Source of the DNA: Paracoccaceae bacterium
GTDB lineage: Bacteria; Pseudomonadota; Alphaproteobacteria; Rhodobacterales; Rhodobacteraceae
Reading direction: 5' to 3'
Length of the DNA: 64,000 bases
Assembly (NCBI GenBank): GCA_019911965.1
Contig: JAIOJF010000038.1
Coordinates: 124,001 to 188,000, forward strand
Below, one piece after another: positions 42,597 to 53,403 of this stretch. Both the position numbers and the translations under genes were made by a program. Position 1 is the first letter of the stretch. Each line of letters starts with the position of its first letter. The notes below the pieces were generated by a model. That model saw only the letters and a list, made by a program, of their open reading frames with translations. It was not told the DNA's origin and made no database searches.

Positions 42597-44185
42597 TTGA
42601 TTTCGACAGGGTTTACGATGTTGTCATCGTCGGCGGCGGGCCGGTTGGCCTTGGCCTGGCGATTGACCTGGGCCAGCGCGGCCATAGCGTCGCCGTGGTA
42701 GAAAAACACGTCACCCTGCATTCGATCCCCAAGGGGCAGAACCTGACCCAGCGCACGATGGAGCATTTTCAGGCCTGGGGCTGCGAGGATGCGATCCGCG
42801 CCGCCCGCCTTGTGCCGAAGGGCTATGCCATTGGCGGCATGACCTCGTATGACAACCTCTTGTCGGGCTATCATTATGACTGGCTGCAACGCGATCTGGT
42901 CGCGCCCTATTACAACGCCGCCAATGAACGCCTGCCGCAATACCAGACCGAAAGCGTGCTGCGCGCCCGCGCCGCCGAAATTGCGGGCATCGACATCGCC
43001 TATGGCTGGGAAGCGTCCGGGCTGGCGCAGGATGAGGGCGGGGCGACTGTGTCGATCACCGGGCCAGGTGGCGAGGCCGCACAGATGCGCGCCCGCTTTG
43101 CCGTCGGTGCCGATGGCGCACGTTCGGCGATGCGCGAGATGGCGGGGATCAGCCAGACCCGATCCGAGCATGACAAGCTGATGGTGCTGCTGGTGTTCCG
43201 CTCCACCGGCCTGCACGAGCTTTTGAAACGCTATCCGGGCAAGCAGTTCTATTGCGTGCTGAACCGCGAATTGCAGGGCTACTGGCTGTTCTTCGGGCGG
43301 GTCGATCTGGGCACCACATGGTTCTTTCATGCCCCGGTGCCCCTTGGCACGACGCGCGAGAATTTCGATTTCAAGGCCTATCTGGAACAGGCGGTGGGGG
43401 CGGAAATCGACGTCGCGTTCGATCATGTCGGGTTCTGGGAGCTTCGCATTGCGCTGGCCGATACCTATCGGCAGGCCTCGGTCTTCATCGCCGGTGATGC
43501 CTGCCATTCGCATCCGCCCTATGGCGGTTATGGCGTCAATACCGGGCTGGAAGATGCCCGCAATCTGGGCTGGAAACTCTCGGCAATGCTGGCAGGCTGG
43601 GGCAGCGAGGCCCTGCTGGACAGCTACACCGCCGAGCGCCGCCCGGTTTTCGCCACCACGGCGGAGCATTTCATCGAACGCTTCATCCGCGAGGACCGGG
43701 ACTTCCTGAATGCCCATTCCCCGGGCGAGGATGGCGAGGCGGCGTTCTGCCGGGCCTGGGACAACCGCAACGAAGGATCGTCTGAAGTGATGGCGTTTGC
43801 GCCGAATTACGATGGTTCGCCGATTGTCTGCGGCACGGAGGGGGCTGCGCCATCGGCCCTCGGCAGCCACGAATTCCGCGCCCGTGCCGGGCATCATCTG
43901 GCACCGCAGGTGCTGGGTGATGGCAGGGGGGCCTTCGCGCATCTGGGGCCGGGCTTCACATTGTTTGCGCATGAGGATCAGGCGGCGACGGCTGACGCCT
44001 TCGCGGATGCGGCGAGGGCGGCAGGGGTGCCGCTGCGCGTGGTGCGCTCCGGCGATTGCCCGGCCTTTGCGGGCTGGCAGGCAGGGCTGGTTCTGGTGCG
44101 GCCCGATCACTACGTGGCCTGGACCGGCGATGCCACCGGGGCGGCGGCGGCGTCGATCCTTGCACGGGTGACGGGCCGGGCCTGA
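42593..44185 (+). CDS. FAD-dependent aromatic-ring monooxygenase (PheA/TfdB/MhpA-like)
   Basis: A 530-residue flavoprotein monooxygenase. The FAD motif GGGPVGLGLAIDL is at the N-terminus, VGADGARSAMRE gives the DG motif of NAD(P)H use, and IAGDACHSHPPYGGYGVNTGLEDA the GD motif that closes the flavin site. A thioredoxin-like C-terminal domain follows residue about 400, as in phenol hydroxylases. It should add a hydroxyl to a phenolic or heteroaromatic ring. It is cotranscribed with the aldehyde dehydrogenase, and the extradiol-type enzyme 8 kb away could open the product. Confidence 0.92.
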   Translation: MIDFDRVYDVVIVGGGPVGLGLAIDLGQRGHSVAVVEKHVTLHSIPKGQNLTQRTMEHFQAWGCEDAIRAARLVPKGYAIGGMTSYDNLLSGYHYDWLQRDLVAPYYNAANERLPQYQTESVLRARAAEIAGIDIAYGWEASGLAQDEGGATVSITGPGGEAAQMRARFAVGADGARSAMREMAGISQTRSEHDKLMVLLVFRSTGLHELLKRYPGKQFYCVLNRELQGYWLFFGRVDLGTTWFFHAPVPLGTTRENFDFKAYLEQAVGAEIDVAFDHVGFWELRIALADTYRQASVFIAGDACHSHPPYGGYGVNTGLEDARNLGWKLSAMLAGWGSEALLDSYTAERRPVFATTAEHFIERFIREDRDFLNAHSPGEDGEAAFCRAWDNRNEGSSEVMAFAPNYDGSPIVCGTEGAAPSALGSHEFRARAGHHLAPQVLGDGRGAFAHLGPGFTLFAHEDQAATADAFADAARAAGVPLRVVRSGDCPAFAGWQAGLVLVRPDHYVAWTGDATGAAAASILARVTGRA

Positions 44186-44193
44186 GGCGGATC

Positions 44194-44928
44194 ATGGAAA
44201 CGATTGCCATCATCGCGCTGGCCTTCGCGTTCGGCGGCATCCTGAAAGGTGCCACCGGGGTTGGCGCGCCGATCCTGGCGGTCCCGCTGCTGGCATTGTT
44301 TTTCGACATGCCGTTTGCCATCACGATCTTCTCGATCCCCAACCTTTTGCCGAATATCTGGCAGGCCTGGACCTATCGCCGCGAGCGCCTGCCGCGCGTC
44401 TTCAACCTGCGGTTCGCGCTGGCCGGCGGGCTGGGGGCGGCGACGGGGACCTACCTGCTGGCCAACATCCCCTCGCATCTGCTGGAGCAGGTGCTGGCTT
44501 TGGTGGTGCTGGTCTATGTCGGGTTCCGCCTGTTCCATCCGTCCTGGGCGCTGCCATATCCGGCAGGTCGCGCGCTGGCCGCCCCGGTCGGGTTTCTGGC
44601 CGGTGCGCTGCAGGCCAGTGCCGGGTTGTCGGCGCCGGTTTCGATCACCTTCCTGACGGCGATGCGGCTGGACCGGGGCACCTTCATCACCACGATCTCG
44701 ACCTTCTTCGTGGCCCTTGGCGTGGTGCAGATCCCGATGCTGATTTATTACGGCTTCCTCACCCCGCATACCGCGATGCTGAGCGCCGCCGCCCTGATCC
44801 CGCTGATCGCCGCGATGCCGCTCGGGGCATGGCTGATCCGGTGTGTCCCGCGCGAGCGGTTCGAGATGGTGCTATTGGTGATACTGGTGGGTTTGAGCCT
44901 GAAACTGCTGTCGGGGTTCTTCTTCTAG
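44194..44928 (+). CDS. TauE/SafE-family membrane transporter
   Basis: A 244-residue membrane protein with about eight hydrophobic segments and the paired motifs FGGILKGATGVGAPILAVPL and GFLAGALQASAGLSAPVSI of the TauE/SafE family, which exports sulfite, sulfoacetate or related organic anions, often with sulfonate breakdown. The ATG at 44194 lies eight bases after the monooxygenase stop; an open frame upstream is a shadow. It suggests that the pathway releases an anion such as sulfite, which is inference. Confidence 0.85.
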   Translation: METIAIIALAFAFGGILKGATGVGAPILAVPLLALFFDMPFAITIFSIPNLLPNIWQAWTYRRERLPRVFNLRFALAGGLGAATGTYLLANIPSHLLEQVLALVVLVYVGFRLFHPSWALPYPAGRALAAPVGFLAGALQASAGLSAPVSITFLTAMRLDRGTFITTISTFFVALGVVQIPMLIYYGFLTPHTAMLSAAALIPLIAAMPLGAWLIRCVPRERFEMVLLVILVGLSLKLLSGFFF

Positions 44929-44964
44929 GTGCAGGCGTTCGCGGCCCGTGCGGCATTGCGAATA

Positions 44965-44993
44965 TTGACAAAAATCAGTTTGTGCTATCGAAT
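44965..44993 (+). promoter_or_regulatory. Sigma-70-like promoter before the RTX protease gene
   Basis: A perfect -35 TTGACA at 44965-44970 and a -10-like TCGAAT at 44988-44993 are 17 bp apart. They lie about 215 bp before the start at 45209, leaving a long 5' leader. The spacer 44929-45208 otherwise holds no recognisable gene. AGAAAGGAAAG is the ribosome binding site. Confidence 0.5.
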
Positions 44994-45208
44994 ACAAGCA
45001 AGAGTTGCCGACAGCGCACCTGAATTTCGGATGGTCAATCCGTTGTTCCCAATGGCCAGCCAGAGCGTGATGCGTGTGCGGTCGGATTATTTTCAATACG
45101 CCCAGATGCGCGCGGTTGCCGGACAAATTGACCGGACCCTGACGAAAAGAATAGAAAAACAGATGGTGGCCCCTGGCACGGCGACACCCTTCCTAGAAAG
45201 GAAAGTCC

Positions 45209-48200
45209 ATGAGCGGCACGTTTTACGGAACCACCGCAATCGCAATTTCGGGCGATGACAGTATCGACGGCATTATCACCGGCCACCGTTGGTCGAGCAC
45301 GACGATCTATTACAGCTTCCCGTCATCGAATTCGGTTTTCGACTACGACACGGATACCGCTGTCTATACCGGCGGCAGATTTTCCGCGCTGACGACTCAA
45401 CAAGAAGATGCAGTCAATTTCGCGCTGAATGCCGATCTTGATGGCGGCGGCGCAACCACGGTTGCGGCCAGCGCCGGGTTCTCGGTCGAAGGGTTCACCG
45501 GGCTGACCGTTACCCTTGATACCACCCCTGACACCACCTCGCAGGAGCATATCCGATACGCCAACACCACCTCGGCCCTGGTCGGGACTGCTAGGGTTGC
45601 GGATTTTCCGGGCGATTACATAACTGCCAGCGAACTCGACGATAATGGCGATGTCTGGTTCAACTCTACCGGCGCTACGCCCACCGCCGGGAATTTCGAT
45701 TGGGCGACCGTCCTGCACGAGACCGGCCACGCGCTGGGGCTGAAACACGGCCACGCTGTCGGGGCCTCGGTCAACGGCACGACAGCCCTGCCAGCGGCAG
45801 AGGATTCGCTGGAATTCTCGGTCATGACCTACAATTCCTATATCGGCCAGGACCGCACGATCTACAATTTCAACACGACCGAGGCCTGGGGTGCGCCGCA
45901 GACCTACATGATGAACGATATTGCAGCGTTGCAATATCTCTATGGCGCGAATTTCACCACCAATTCCGGCAACACCACCTATAGCTGGAATCCGGGTTCC
46001 GGCGATACGCTGGTCAACGGTGAAATCGGGATCGACGCCGGCGGCAATGTCATCTTCGCCACGATCTGGGATGGCGGTGGCACCGATACCTACGATCTGT
46101 CGGCCTATGCCTCGGACCTGACAATTGATCTGACGCCGGGCGGCTGGTCGATCTTTGACGCAACCCAACTGGCAGATCTGGGGGCGACCGGGCCAGGCGT
46201 CGGGCAGCAGATCGCGCGCGGTTCGATCTTCAACGCGCGGCTGTTCAATGGCGATGCACGATCACTGATCGAAAACGCCACAGGCGGTTCGGGCGATGAC
46301 GAAATCACCGGCAATGCGGCGAACAACACCCTGACCGGCAATGGCGGCGACGACACGCTGCGCGGCGGTGACGGCAACGACACGCTGCTGGGCGGGGCCG
46401 GTTCGGACACGATGTTTGGCGAAGACGGAGATGACACGTTCCGCTATTCCGCCAGCGATGTGGTTGGCGCTTCGGAATACCTGAATGGCGGCAGCGGCAA
46501 CGACCGCGTTCTGCTGACCGGTGCCGGGACGTTCAGCTTTGGCAATTCGTTCGATGTATCTTCGGTGGAAGAAATCGAATTCAATGCCGATGGCATAGAT
46601 GACAAGACCATGACGATGGGCAGTCAGGAACTCGATTCCGCCTCCGAATGGCTGAACGTTCACATTGACGGCAACAATACCCTCGGCGCGGATGACACCA
46701 TCGAAATCACCATGACAACCAGCAACCTGACGCTGGCGGGCTGGACTTTCGAGGACTGGAAATCGGCAAGTGCCGGTGCCAACAACACCGACCGGATCTA
46801 TATCTATGGAAGTATCTCGGCCAACACGATCACCGGGTCCTCCGAAGACGATATCATTGACGGCGGCGGCGGCAATGACACGATTAACGGCGGCGACGGC
46901 GACGATATCCTGACCGGCGGTGCGGGCACCGATACGCTGAACGGTGACGGCGGCAACGATACCATCACCTCGGATGCCGATGGCGGCACCTATAACGGCG
47001 GCGCGGGCAATGACCTGATGTATTCCGCCTCGGGCGCGGAATGGATGGATGGCGGCAGCGGCACCGACACGATCGACCACACCGCGGTTGACAGCGACTA
47101 CACCTTCAACATGGCCACCGGCCTGACCGGATTCATCTTTGAATCCTTCATGAATTTTGAAAACGCCAACATGGGCGACGGCAATGACAACGTGACCGGT
47201 ACATCCGGTGCCAATGTCATTCGCGGCGGTCTGGGCAATGACACGATTGATGACGGCGCAGGCGGCGACACGATCTTCGGCGAAGGCGGGGACGATCTGT
47301 TCCTGGCCGGTGACAGCAATTTCGGCGATGGCGATTCCTGGGATGGCGGAACGGGGACGGATACACTGAGCTACCAGAACCGCAACTGGGGCTCTTCTAT
47401 CGTTACCTTCGACCTGTCGCTCGGCACCGCCACCTTCAACGGGTTTACCGAGACTTTCACCAGTATCGAGAATTTCATCGGCTCGGGCGGCAATGACATC
47501 GTTACCGGATCGGCCGGCACCAATGTGATTTCTCTGCGGGGCGGGAACGACACACTCATTCATAACGCGCTTGGCAGCGACAGCTACGATGGCGGCTCCG
47601 GCATTGATACCCTGCACAGCAACGTGAACTGGGTGAGTACCGTGCATTTCAGCCTGACGGCCGGCAGGGTGACATATATAGGCAGCAACCGCGACACCAT
47701 TGCCGGATTCGAGAATCTTGAGATTGGCGGTTCGGCGCAGATATCCGGCGACAGCGGTAACAACGTGCTGACGGCGCTGTCCACGGATTCCTCCCACGCC
47801 AACGTCATCAACGGCCTCGGCGGCAATGACACGATCTCGGGCGGTTCGGGCGACGACATTCTGAACGGGGGGTCCGGGAACGATACGATCAATGGCGGCA
47901 ATGACGACGACACCATTGATGACGGAAGTGGCAGCGATACCGTCAGCGGCGGCGACGGTGACGATCTGTTCCTGGCCGGCGACAGCGATTTCGGCAACGG
48001 CGACACCTGGGATGGCGGTGCCGGAACCGACACGCTGAGTTTCCAGAACCATGACTGGGGCAGACCGCCGTCGGACGTGGTGTTCGACCTGGCGGCCGGG
48101 ACAGCGAGCTATAACGTCGGAACCGAGACCTTCACCAGCATCGAGAATTTCATCGGCTCTGACGGCGTCGAGACCATCCGTGGCTCGAACGGGATCAATG

Positions 48201-50221
48201 TGATCGACGGGCGCGATGGCGACGATACGATCGATGCCAGGCTGGGCGCCGATACGATCAACGGCGGTGCCGGCGACGACATCATAATCGACGAGGACAG
48301 TTTCGCACTTGCGAACGGCGATACCATCGACGGCGGCGCGGGCAATGATACGCTGGTGAGCAATCTTGTCTGGTCCGCCCTGGTGCATTTCAATCTGGCG
48401 ACCGGTCGCAGTACGTTCGATGGCGACGATATCGACACCTATACCAGCATCGAAAATGTTTGGACCGGGGGGCGGGCGCAGATCACCGGTGACAACAATG
48501 CCAACATTCTGATCGCTCTGTCTGCCAATTCGGGGCATGACAACCTGATCAGCGGCGGCGGCGGTAACGACACCATCGTCGGTGGCGGCGGCAACGATCT
48601 CCTGAACGGTGACGATGGCGACGACAACATCGAAGGCGGCACCGAAAACGACCTGATCAACGGTGGCGACGGCAATGACTTTCTGTTCGGCGAAGAGGGT
48701 GATGATACGCTGAACGGCGACCTTGGACACGACACGCTGAACGGCGGCGACGGAGCGGATACGCTGAACGGCGGCGATGGGCATGACTGGGTTCATGGCG
48801 GCACCGGCAATGATCTGATCGACGGTGGCTCGGGCAACGACGTACTGAACGGCGAAGATGGCGACGATACCATCGACGGCGACTCGGGCGATGACACTCT
48901 GGATGGCGGCATCGGCGATGATACTCTGAGCGGCGGCAACGGGATCGACAGGCTTGATGGCGGCGATGGCAATGACGTACTGGATGGCGGCCACGGCAAG
49001 GATGATGCTTTCGGCGGGGCCGGGCGGGACCGCTTCGTGATCTCGGCCAATCATTATGGCGACAATGTCGATGGCGGCTCGGATGTCGACACGCTGGACC
49101 TGTCTGGCTGGCTGACAGGCGCGGGGCTGGCTGCATCGGTCAACCTGATCACCGGTGTTTACGAGATCGTGGTGAATTCCTTTGGCGACAATGGCACCTA
49201 CACGATCAACAGCATCGAGAACGTCTTTGGCACCGCCTATGACGACACCATCCAGGGTGACGGACGGCGCAACCTGTTGCGTGGCAATGACGGCAATGAT
49301 TCCGTGGTCGCTGGCGGTGGTAATGACCGGGTCTATGGCGGCGGCGGCAACGACACCCTGTCGGGGCGCGACGGCAATGACCGCCTGTATGGCGATGCCG
49401 GCAATGACATTCTGAACGGCGAATCCGGGGCTGACCGTTTGACCGGCGGCAGCGGTGCGGACCAGTTGCGCGGCGGGGCCGGGAACGACCTGATGGAGGC
49501 TGGCAGCGATGACGACATCCTGATCGGCGGCACCGGCAATGACACGATGTCGGGCGGCAGCGGGATTGACCAGTTGGATGGCGGGGCCGGGCGCGACGAC
49601 ATGCAGGGCGGTTCGGGCGATGACATCCTGACCGGCGGCGGCGGCCATGATGTGATGGATGGCGGCGGCAACAACGACCAGATGGATGGCGGCGGCGGTG
49701 ACGACCAGATGAACGGTGGCACCGGCGGCGACAACATGCAGGGCGGTTCGGGTCTTGACATCATGAACGGCGAAGCCGGCGGCGACGTGCTGGATGGCGG
49801 CGCTGGCAACGACACGCTGGATGGCGGTAGCGGCAACGACAGGCTTTATGGCGGCGATGGCCGCGATACGGTTCTGGGCGGCGCGGGCAATGACCGGCTT
49901 TACGGCGGTGGCGGCGACGACGTGCTGGACGGCGGCGCAGGCAACGACTTCCTGGACGGCGATGCCGGCAGCGACAAGTTCGTGCTGATGGTCGGCGGCG
50001 GCAACGACGTGATCCGCGACTTCACCGATGATGTCGACACGCTGCGGCTGGATCAGGCGCTCTGGGCCGGCCCGCTGACCCGCCAGCAGGTGGTGGACAC
50101 CTTCGCCACGGCTGTGGGCGACGACATCCTGTTCATTTTCGCCGGTGGCGAGTCGATCGAGGTGCGCGGCGCGGCAGTCCTGGGGCTGGCAGCGATGTAT
50201 GATGACATCGCGCTGATCTGA
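45209..50221 (+). CDS. Serralysin-like RTX metalloprotease
   Basis: A 1670-residue secreted protein without a Sec signal. Residues about 20-260 are an M10B catalytic domain: zinc motif H170-E-T-G-H174-A-L-G-L-K-H180 and Met-turn M206-T-Y208. From about residue 360 to 1600 run RTX calcium-binding nonapeptides (GGxGxDxLx), many in tandem, interrupted by longer non-RTX inserts. The C-terminal segment with [13 protein letters not shown] and ending in YDDIALI is of the type I secretion signal kind, but no ABC exporter or TolC-like gene is in the window. The product probably digests extracellular protein. A 223-residue unit is repeated (47294 and 47963). No neighbour clearly depends on it. Confidence 0.93.
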   Translation: MSGTFYGTTAIAISGDDSIDGIITGHRWSSTTIYYSFPSSNSVFDYDTDTAVYTGGRFSALTTQQEDAVNFALNADLDGGGATTVAASAGFSVEGFTGLTVTLDTTPDTTSQEHIRYANTTSALVGTARVADFPGDYITASELDDNGDVWFNSTGATPTAGNFDWATVLHETGHALGLKHGHAVGASVNGTTALPAAEDSLEFSVMTYNSYIGQDRTIYNFNTTEAWGAPQTYMMNDIAALQYLYGANFTTNSGNTTYSWNPGSGDTLVNGEIGIDAGGNVIFATIWDGGGTDTYDLSAYASDLTIDLTPGGWSIFDATQLADLGATGPGVGQQIARGSIFNARLFNGDARSLIENATGGSGDDEITGNAANNTLTGNGGDDTLRGGDGNDTLLGGAGSDTMFGEDGDDTFRYSASDVVGASEYLNGGSGNDRVLLTGAGTFSFGNSFDVSSVEEIEFNADGIDDKTMTMGSQELDSASEWLNVHIDGNNTLGADDTIEITMTTSNLTLAGWTFEDWKSASAGANNTDRIYIYGSISANTITGSSEDDIIDGGGGNDTINGGDGDDILTGGAGTDTLNGDGGNDTITSDADGGTYNGGAGNDLMYSASGAEWMDGGSGTDTIDHTAVDSDYTFNMATGLTGFIFESFMNFENANMGDGNDNVTGTSGANVIRGGLGNDTIDDGAGGDTIFGEGGDDLFLAGDSNFGDGDSWDGGTGTDTLSYQNRNWGSSIVTFDLSLGTATFNGFTETFTSIENFIGSGGNDIVTGSAGTNVISLRGGNDTLIHNALGSDSYDGGSGIDTLHSNVNWVSTVHFSLTAGRVTYIGSNRDTIAGFENLEIGGSAQISGDSGNNVLTALSTDSSHANVINGLGGNDTISGGSGDDILNGGSGNDTINGGNDDDTIDDGSGSDTVSGGDGDDLFLAGDSDFGNGDTWDGGAGTDTLSFQNHDWGRPPSDVVFDLAAGTASYNVGTETFTSIENFIGSDGVETIRGSNGINVIDGRDGDDTIDARLGADTINGGAGDDIIIDEDSFALANGDTIDGGAGNDTLVSNLVWSALVHFNLATGRSTFDGDDIDTYTSIENVWTGGRAQITGDNNANILIALSANSGHDNLISGGGGNDTIVGGGGNDLLNGDDGDDNIEGGTENDLINGGDGNDFLFGEEGDDTLNGDLGHDTLNGGDGADTLNGGDGHDWVHGGTGNDLIDGGSGNDVLNGEDGDDTIDGDSGDDTLDGGIGDDTLSGGNGIDRLDGGDGNDVLDGGHGKDDAFGGAGRDRFVISANHYGDNVDGGSDVDTLDLSGWLTGAGLAASVNLITGVYEIVVNSFGDNGTYTINSIENVFGTAYDDTIQGDGRRNLLRGNDGNDSVVAGGGNDRVYGGGGNDTLSGRDGNDRLYGDAGNDILNGESGADRLTGGSGADQLRGGAGNDLMEAGSDDDILIGGTGNDTMSGGSGIDQLDGGAGRDDMQGGSGDDILTGGGGHDVMDGGGNNDQMDGGGGDDQMNGGTGGDNMQGGSGLDIMNGEAGGDVLDGGAGNDTLDGGSGNDRLYGGDGRDTVLGGAGNDRLYGGGGDDVLDGGAGNDFLDGDAGSDKFVLMVGGGNDVIRDFTDDVDTLRLDQALWAGPLTRQQVVDTFATAVGDDILFIFAGGESIEVRGAAVLGLAAMYDDIALI

Positions 50222-50324
50222 TGCAGGCGGCGCGGCGGAATGTTGCCGTTGCGTCGGGGCTTCTCAAGTCGGTCGGGAACGTGGCAGTCTGCCACCGGCT
50301 CCAAACGCGAAGGGAAACGCCGAG

Positions 50325-51380
50325 ATGACCGACATGATGCAGAGGATCGTCCTGGCGGCGCGCCCGCAAGGCACACCGAAACCTGCCGATTTCCGTCTGG
50401 AAAGCCTGCCGGTGCCAACCCCGGGCAAGGGCGAAATCCTGGTGCGGGTGATCTGGCTGTCGCTGGACCCCTACATGCGCGGGCGCATGGATGACGCGAA
50501 ATCCTACGCCGATCCGGTGCCCCTTGGCGGCGTGATGGAGGGCGGCACGGTGGCCGAGGTGATTGCCTCGGATCATCCGAAATGGCAGGTTGGCGATATC
50601 GTCGAAGGCCGGTTCGGCTGGCAAAGCCATGCCATCAGCGATGGCGCGATGCTGCGCCGGCTCGATCCCGCTCAGGCACCGGTATCCACCGCGCTGGGGG
50701 TTCTGGGCATGCCGGGCATCACCGCCTATGTCGGGCTGAACGATCATGGCCGCCCCAAGGCGGGCGAAACGCTGGTCGTGTCGGCGGCAACCGGCGCGGT
50801 CGGCTCGCTGGTCGGGCAACTTGGCAAGGCCTATGGCCTGCGGGTGGTCGGGGTGGCCGGCGGGGCCAGGAAATGCGCCTTTGCGGTGCAGGAGCTTGGC
50901 TTTGACGCCTGCATAGATCACCGCGCGGCGGCGGATGCTTCGGCGATGCGCAAGGAATTGGCGAAGGAATGCCCGGCGGGCGTGGACATCTATTTCGAGA
51001 ATGTCGGCGGCAAGACGCTGGAGGCGGTTCTGCCCCTGATGAACCCGCTGGGGCGCATTCCGGTCTGCGGCATGATTTCGTGGTACAACGAAGGCGCGCT
51101 GGGGGCGGGTGCCGCCAGCACGATGAGCATGCCGGCGCTGTGGCGCTCGATCCTGGTCAAGCGGCTGGCGGTGCGGGGCTTCATCATCACGGATCATTAC
51201 GACCGGTTCCCCGCCTTCCTGGCCGAGGTTTCGGGGCATCTGGCAAGCGGCAAGGTGACATACCGCGAAACCATCGCCGAAGGGCTGGAGGCCGCGCCGG
51301 AAGCGTTCATCGCCATGCTTGGCGGCGGCAATTTCGGAAAGCAACTGGTGCGGGTATCGCCGGATCCGACGCGGGGCTGA
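50325..51380 (+). CDS. NADP-dependent oxidoreductase (MDR family, CurA/PTGR-like)
   Basis: A 351-residue medium-chain reductase without the zinc-binding cysteines of alcohol dehydrogenases. It has PVPTPGKGEILVRVIWLSLDPYMRGRM, the NADP loop AATGAVGSLVGQLGKAYGLRVVGVAGG (A-x-x-G-x-x-x-G) and FENVGGKTLEAVL. Homologues reduce curcumin, prostaglandin or 2-alkenals. It likely detoxifies enones or alkenals. It is convergent with the phosphodiesterase gene. Confidence 0.9.
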   Translation: MTDMMQRIVLAARPQGTPKPADFRLESLPVPTPGKGEILVRVIWLSLDPYMRGRMDDAKSYADPVPLGGVMEGGTVAEVIASDHPKWQVGDIVEGRFGWQSHAISDGAMLRRLDPAQAPVSTALGVLGMPGITAYVGLNDHGRPKAGETLVVSAATGAVGSLVGQLGKAYGLRVVGVAGGARKCAFAVQELGFDACIDHRAAADASAMRKELAKECPAGVDIYFENVGGKTLEAVLPLMNPLGRIPVCGMISWYNEGALGAGAASTMSMPALWRSILVKRLAVRGFIITDHYDRFPAFLAEVSGHLASGKVTYRETIAEGLEAAPEAFIAMLGGGNFGKQLVRVSPDPTRG

Positions 51381-51428
51381 GCCGGTTGCGGCGGCAGGCA
51401 GAACTTTGCACTAAATTCTGCGGGGCGT

Positions 51429-51451
51429 GAAAATTCTTGGCAAAAATTTTC
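51429..51451. terminator. Inverted repeat between convergent genes
   Basis: GAAAATT at 51429-51435 pairs perfectly with AATTTTC at 51445-51451 around nine bases. It lies 49 bp past the reductase stop and 38 bp past the phosphodiesterase stop. It has only a short T-rich tail, so a bidirectional terminator is likely but not certain. Confidence 0.45.
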
Positions 51452-51488
51452 GGGTGGCACCGGCGTGAAAGCCCCGTGCCTGCCACGC

Positions 51489-52256
51489 TCAATCCTGCCA
51501 GAGCGCGCGTTCTGTCAGTACGGATTTCAGCAGCGCACAATCATCCGCCATCAGCCCGTCTACGCCGAGGTCCAGCAACCGGCGCATCTCGGGCGCGTCG
51601 TTGATCGTCCAGACATGCACTTTCAGACCGATCCGCCGCGCATGTGCCAGTGTGCGCTTCGTGATCAGCGTCACGCCGCGATGCGTTACCGGCAATTGCA
51701 CGCAACAGGCGGAAAACCGTTGCGGCAGGTGCAGTTGCGCCGCAAGGTAGAATTGCGCCGCATGCGCAGTGCCGAGCGAATGGCACAGGGGTTGGCGGGC
51801 AGCCTGCATCACCATGCGGATGCGCCGGTCGCTGAAACTGCCGATACAGACCCTGTTGCCGGCCCCGGTATCGCGGATCATCCGGCCCATCGGCGCAGTC
51901 GCGGCCTCGGATTTGGCATCGAGATTGAGGCAGGTTTCGGGAAACGCCTCCAGAAGGTCGGCCAGTTTCGGGATCGCGTGGTTGCCGTGGATGGTCAGGC
52001 TGGCGATATCGGCGGCGCTGAGGTCCTCCAGCCGCCTTGGATCGCCGGTCAGGCGTTTCAGGTCGGCATCGTGAAACACGAACGGCACCCCGTCGGATGA
52101 GGCATGGATATCGGTTTCCAGCAGGTGATAACCGAGCGAGACCGCCTCCGCGAAGGCGGCAAAGGTGTTTTCCGGGATCACGCCGTTATTGGCCCCGCGA
52201 TGGGCGAAGGCCTGCACGCCCTTGGAATTCAGCAAGTCCCTGAAATCAGTCGGCAC
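51489..52256 (-). CDS. Glycerophosphodiester phosphodiesterase
   Basis: A 255-residue GDPD TIM barrel that releases glycerol-3-phosphate from lipid headgroup diesters. [15 protein letters not shown] contains H19, R20 and E29-[21 protein letters not shown] gives the E-x-D metal ligands and second catalytic His. The final motif [27 protein letters not shown] is typical. A GTG at 52256 is chosen because the conserved domain starts immediately after it; further upstream the frame looks non-coding. No signal peptide, so it acts in the cytoplasm. Confidence 0.9.
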   Translation of the reverse strand: MPTDFRDLLNSKGVQAFAHRGANNGVIPENTFAAFAEAVSLGYHLLETDIHASSDGVPFVFHDADLKRLTGDPRRLEDLSAADIASLTIHGNHAIPKLADLLEAFPETCLNLDAKSEAATAPMGRMIRDTGAGNRVCIGSFSDRRIRMVMQAARQPLCHSLGTAHAAQFYLAAQLHLPQRFSACCVQLPVTHRGVTLITKRTLAHARRIGLKVHVWTINDAPEMRRLLDLGVDGLMADDCALLKSVLTERALWQD

Positions 52257-52413
52257 GCGGTTTCCCCGGAATGGCCGCAGGCGGGCGCGGCGAACCGCTC
52301 TACTATACCGCCGCGACCGCCCCTGAAAAGGCCAAAGGCGGCACATACCCCTTGTCGTTGCCGCAGCCCGTCCTATGCTTTGGGGTGGGAAATGGTGGAT
52401 GTTGGGGGGTGGC

Positions 52414-53379
52414 ATGGATATCGTTGCGCTTGGTTACATCGGCGTCAATGCGATGGAACCTGACGACTGGTCGGACTACGCCACCGGACTTTTGGGCATG
52501 CAGCAGGTCGACCGCGCCGCCAATACCGCCGCCTTTCGCATGGATGACCGCTGCCAGCGGCTGATCGTCACCCGCTCGGGCGATGGCAATCCCGGTTTTG
52601 TGGGCTGGGAGGCTGCGGATGCCGCGGCGCTTGACCGGCTGGCCGCGCGGCTGTCGGATGCCGGTGCGCCGGTGGAGGCGGCCCCGAGGGACCTGTGCGA
52701 CGCCCGCTTCGTGGCCGAGATGATCCGCACCAGCGATCCCGAAGGCAACAGGGTCGAGATTTTCACCGGCCCGATGCTTGCCGATACACCGTTTCAGCCG
52801 GGCCGGCCGATCTCGGGCTTCAGTACCGGCCCGTTCGGCATGGGCCATGCGGTGCTGACGGTCGAGGATGCCAAGGCGCTGGTGCCGTTTTACCGCGATC
52901 TTCTGGGCTTTCACGTATCGGATTACGGCAAGACGCCGCAGCCCTTGTTTTTCTTCCATGTCAACGGGCGGCATCATTCCTTTGCGATGGTCGGTCTCGG
53001 GCGGCGCGGTTTTCATCACTTCATGGTCGAGTATAATTCGCTGGACGATGTCGGGCAGGGCTATGATATCGCGCTGCTTGATCCCGATCAGATCGCCTAT
53101 ACGATGGGGCGGCATTCCAACGATTACATGCAGTCCTTCTATACCCACACGCCGTCCGGTTTTTTCGTCGAAAGCGGGTTTGGCGGGCGGGTGATTGATC
53201 CCGAGACATGGGAGCCGCACGAAACCTTCGGCGGTCCCAGCCTGTGGGGGCATGACCGCTTGTTCATGCCAGACGATCTGCGAGCCCAGTTCCGCGAGGC
53301 GCGGATGAAGCTGGCCCGCGAGGGCGTGCGCGCACCCAATTGCCCCTGGCTGGAAAGCGTGGCAGGACAAAGGGGATAG
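52414..53379 (+). CDS. Extradiol (type I, VOC) ring-cleavage dioxygenase
   Basis: A 321-residue two-domain vicinal-oxygen-chelate enzyme like BphC and catechol 2,3-dioxygenase. The second domain holds the iron ligands: H145 (GMGHAVL), H201 or H202 (FHHFMVEY) and E253 (FFVESGFGG). It should open a catechol-type ring in the meta mode. The ATG at 52414 with a GGGGGG-rich site upstream is used; an earlier ATG at 52375 lacks conservation. The fumarylacetoacetase-family gene follows 24 bp downstream, so the ring product is likely cleaved next. Confidence 0.9.
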   Translation: MDIVALGYIGVNAMEPDDWSDYATGLLGMQQVDRAANTAAFRMDDRCQRLIVTRSGDGNPGFVGWEAADAAALDRLAARLSDAGAPVEAAPRDLCDARFVAEMIRTSDPEGNRVEIFTGPMLADTPFQPGRPISGFSTGPFGMGHAVLTVEDAKALVPFYRDLLGFHVSDYGKTPQPLFFFHVNGRHHSFAMVGLGRRGFHHFMVEYNSLDDVGQGYDIALLDPDQIAYTMGRHSNDYMQSFYTHTPSGFFVESGFGGRVIDPETWEPHETFGGPSLWGHDRLFMPDDLRAQFREARMKLAREGVRAPNCPWLESVAGQRG

Positions 53380-53403
53380 CTGATTGATGACGAGGAGAAC
53401 AAC

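Noticed and set aside
45616-46437. Small antisense frames opposite the protease domain
   Set aside because: They are compositional shadows of the catalytic and RTX coding sequence.
46262-49648. Very long antisense open frame opposite the RTX gene
   Set aside because: It mirrors the glycine-aspartate codon repeats of the RTX protein; no domain or start signal supports it.
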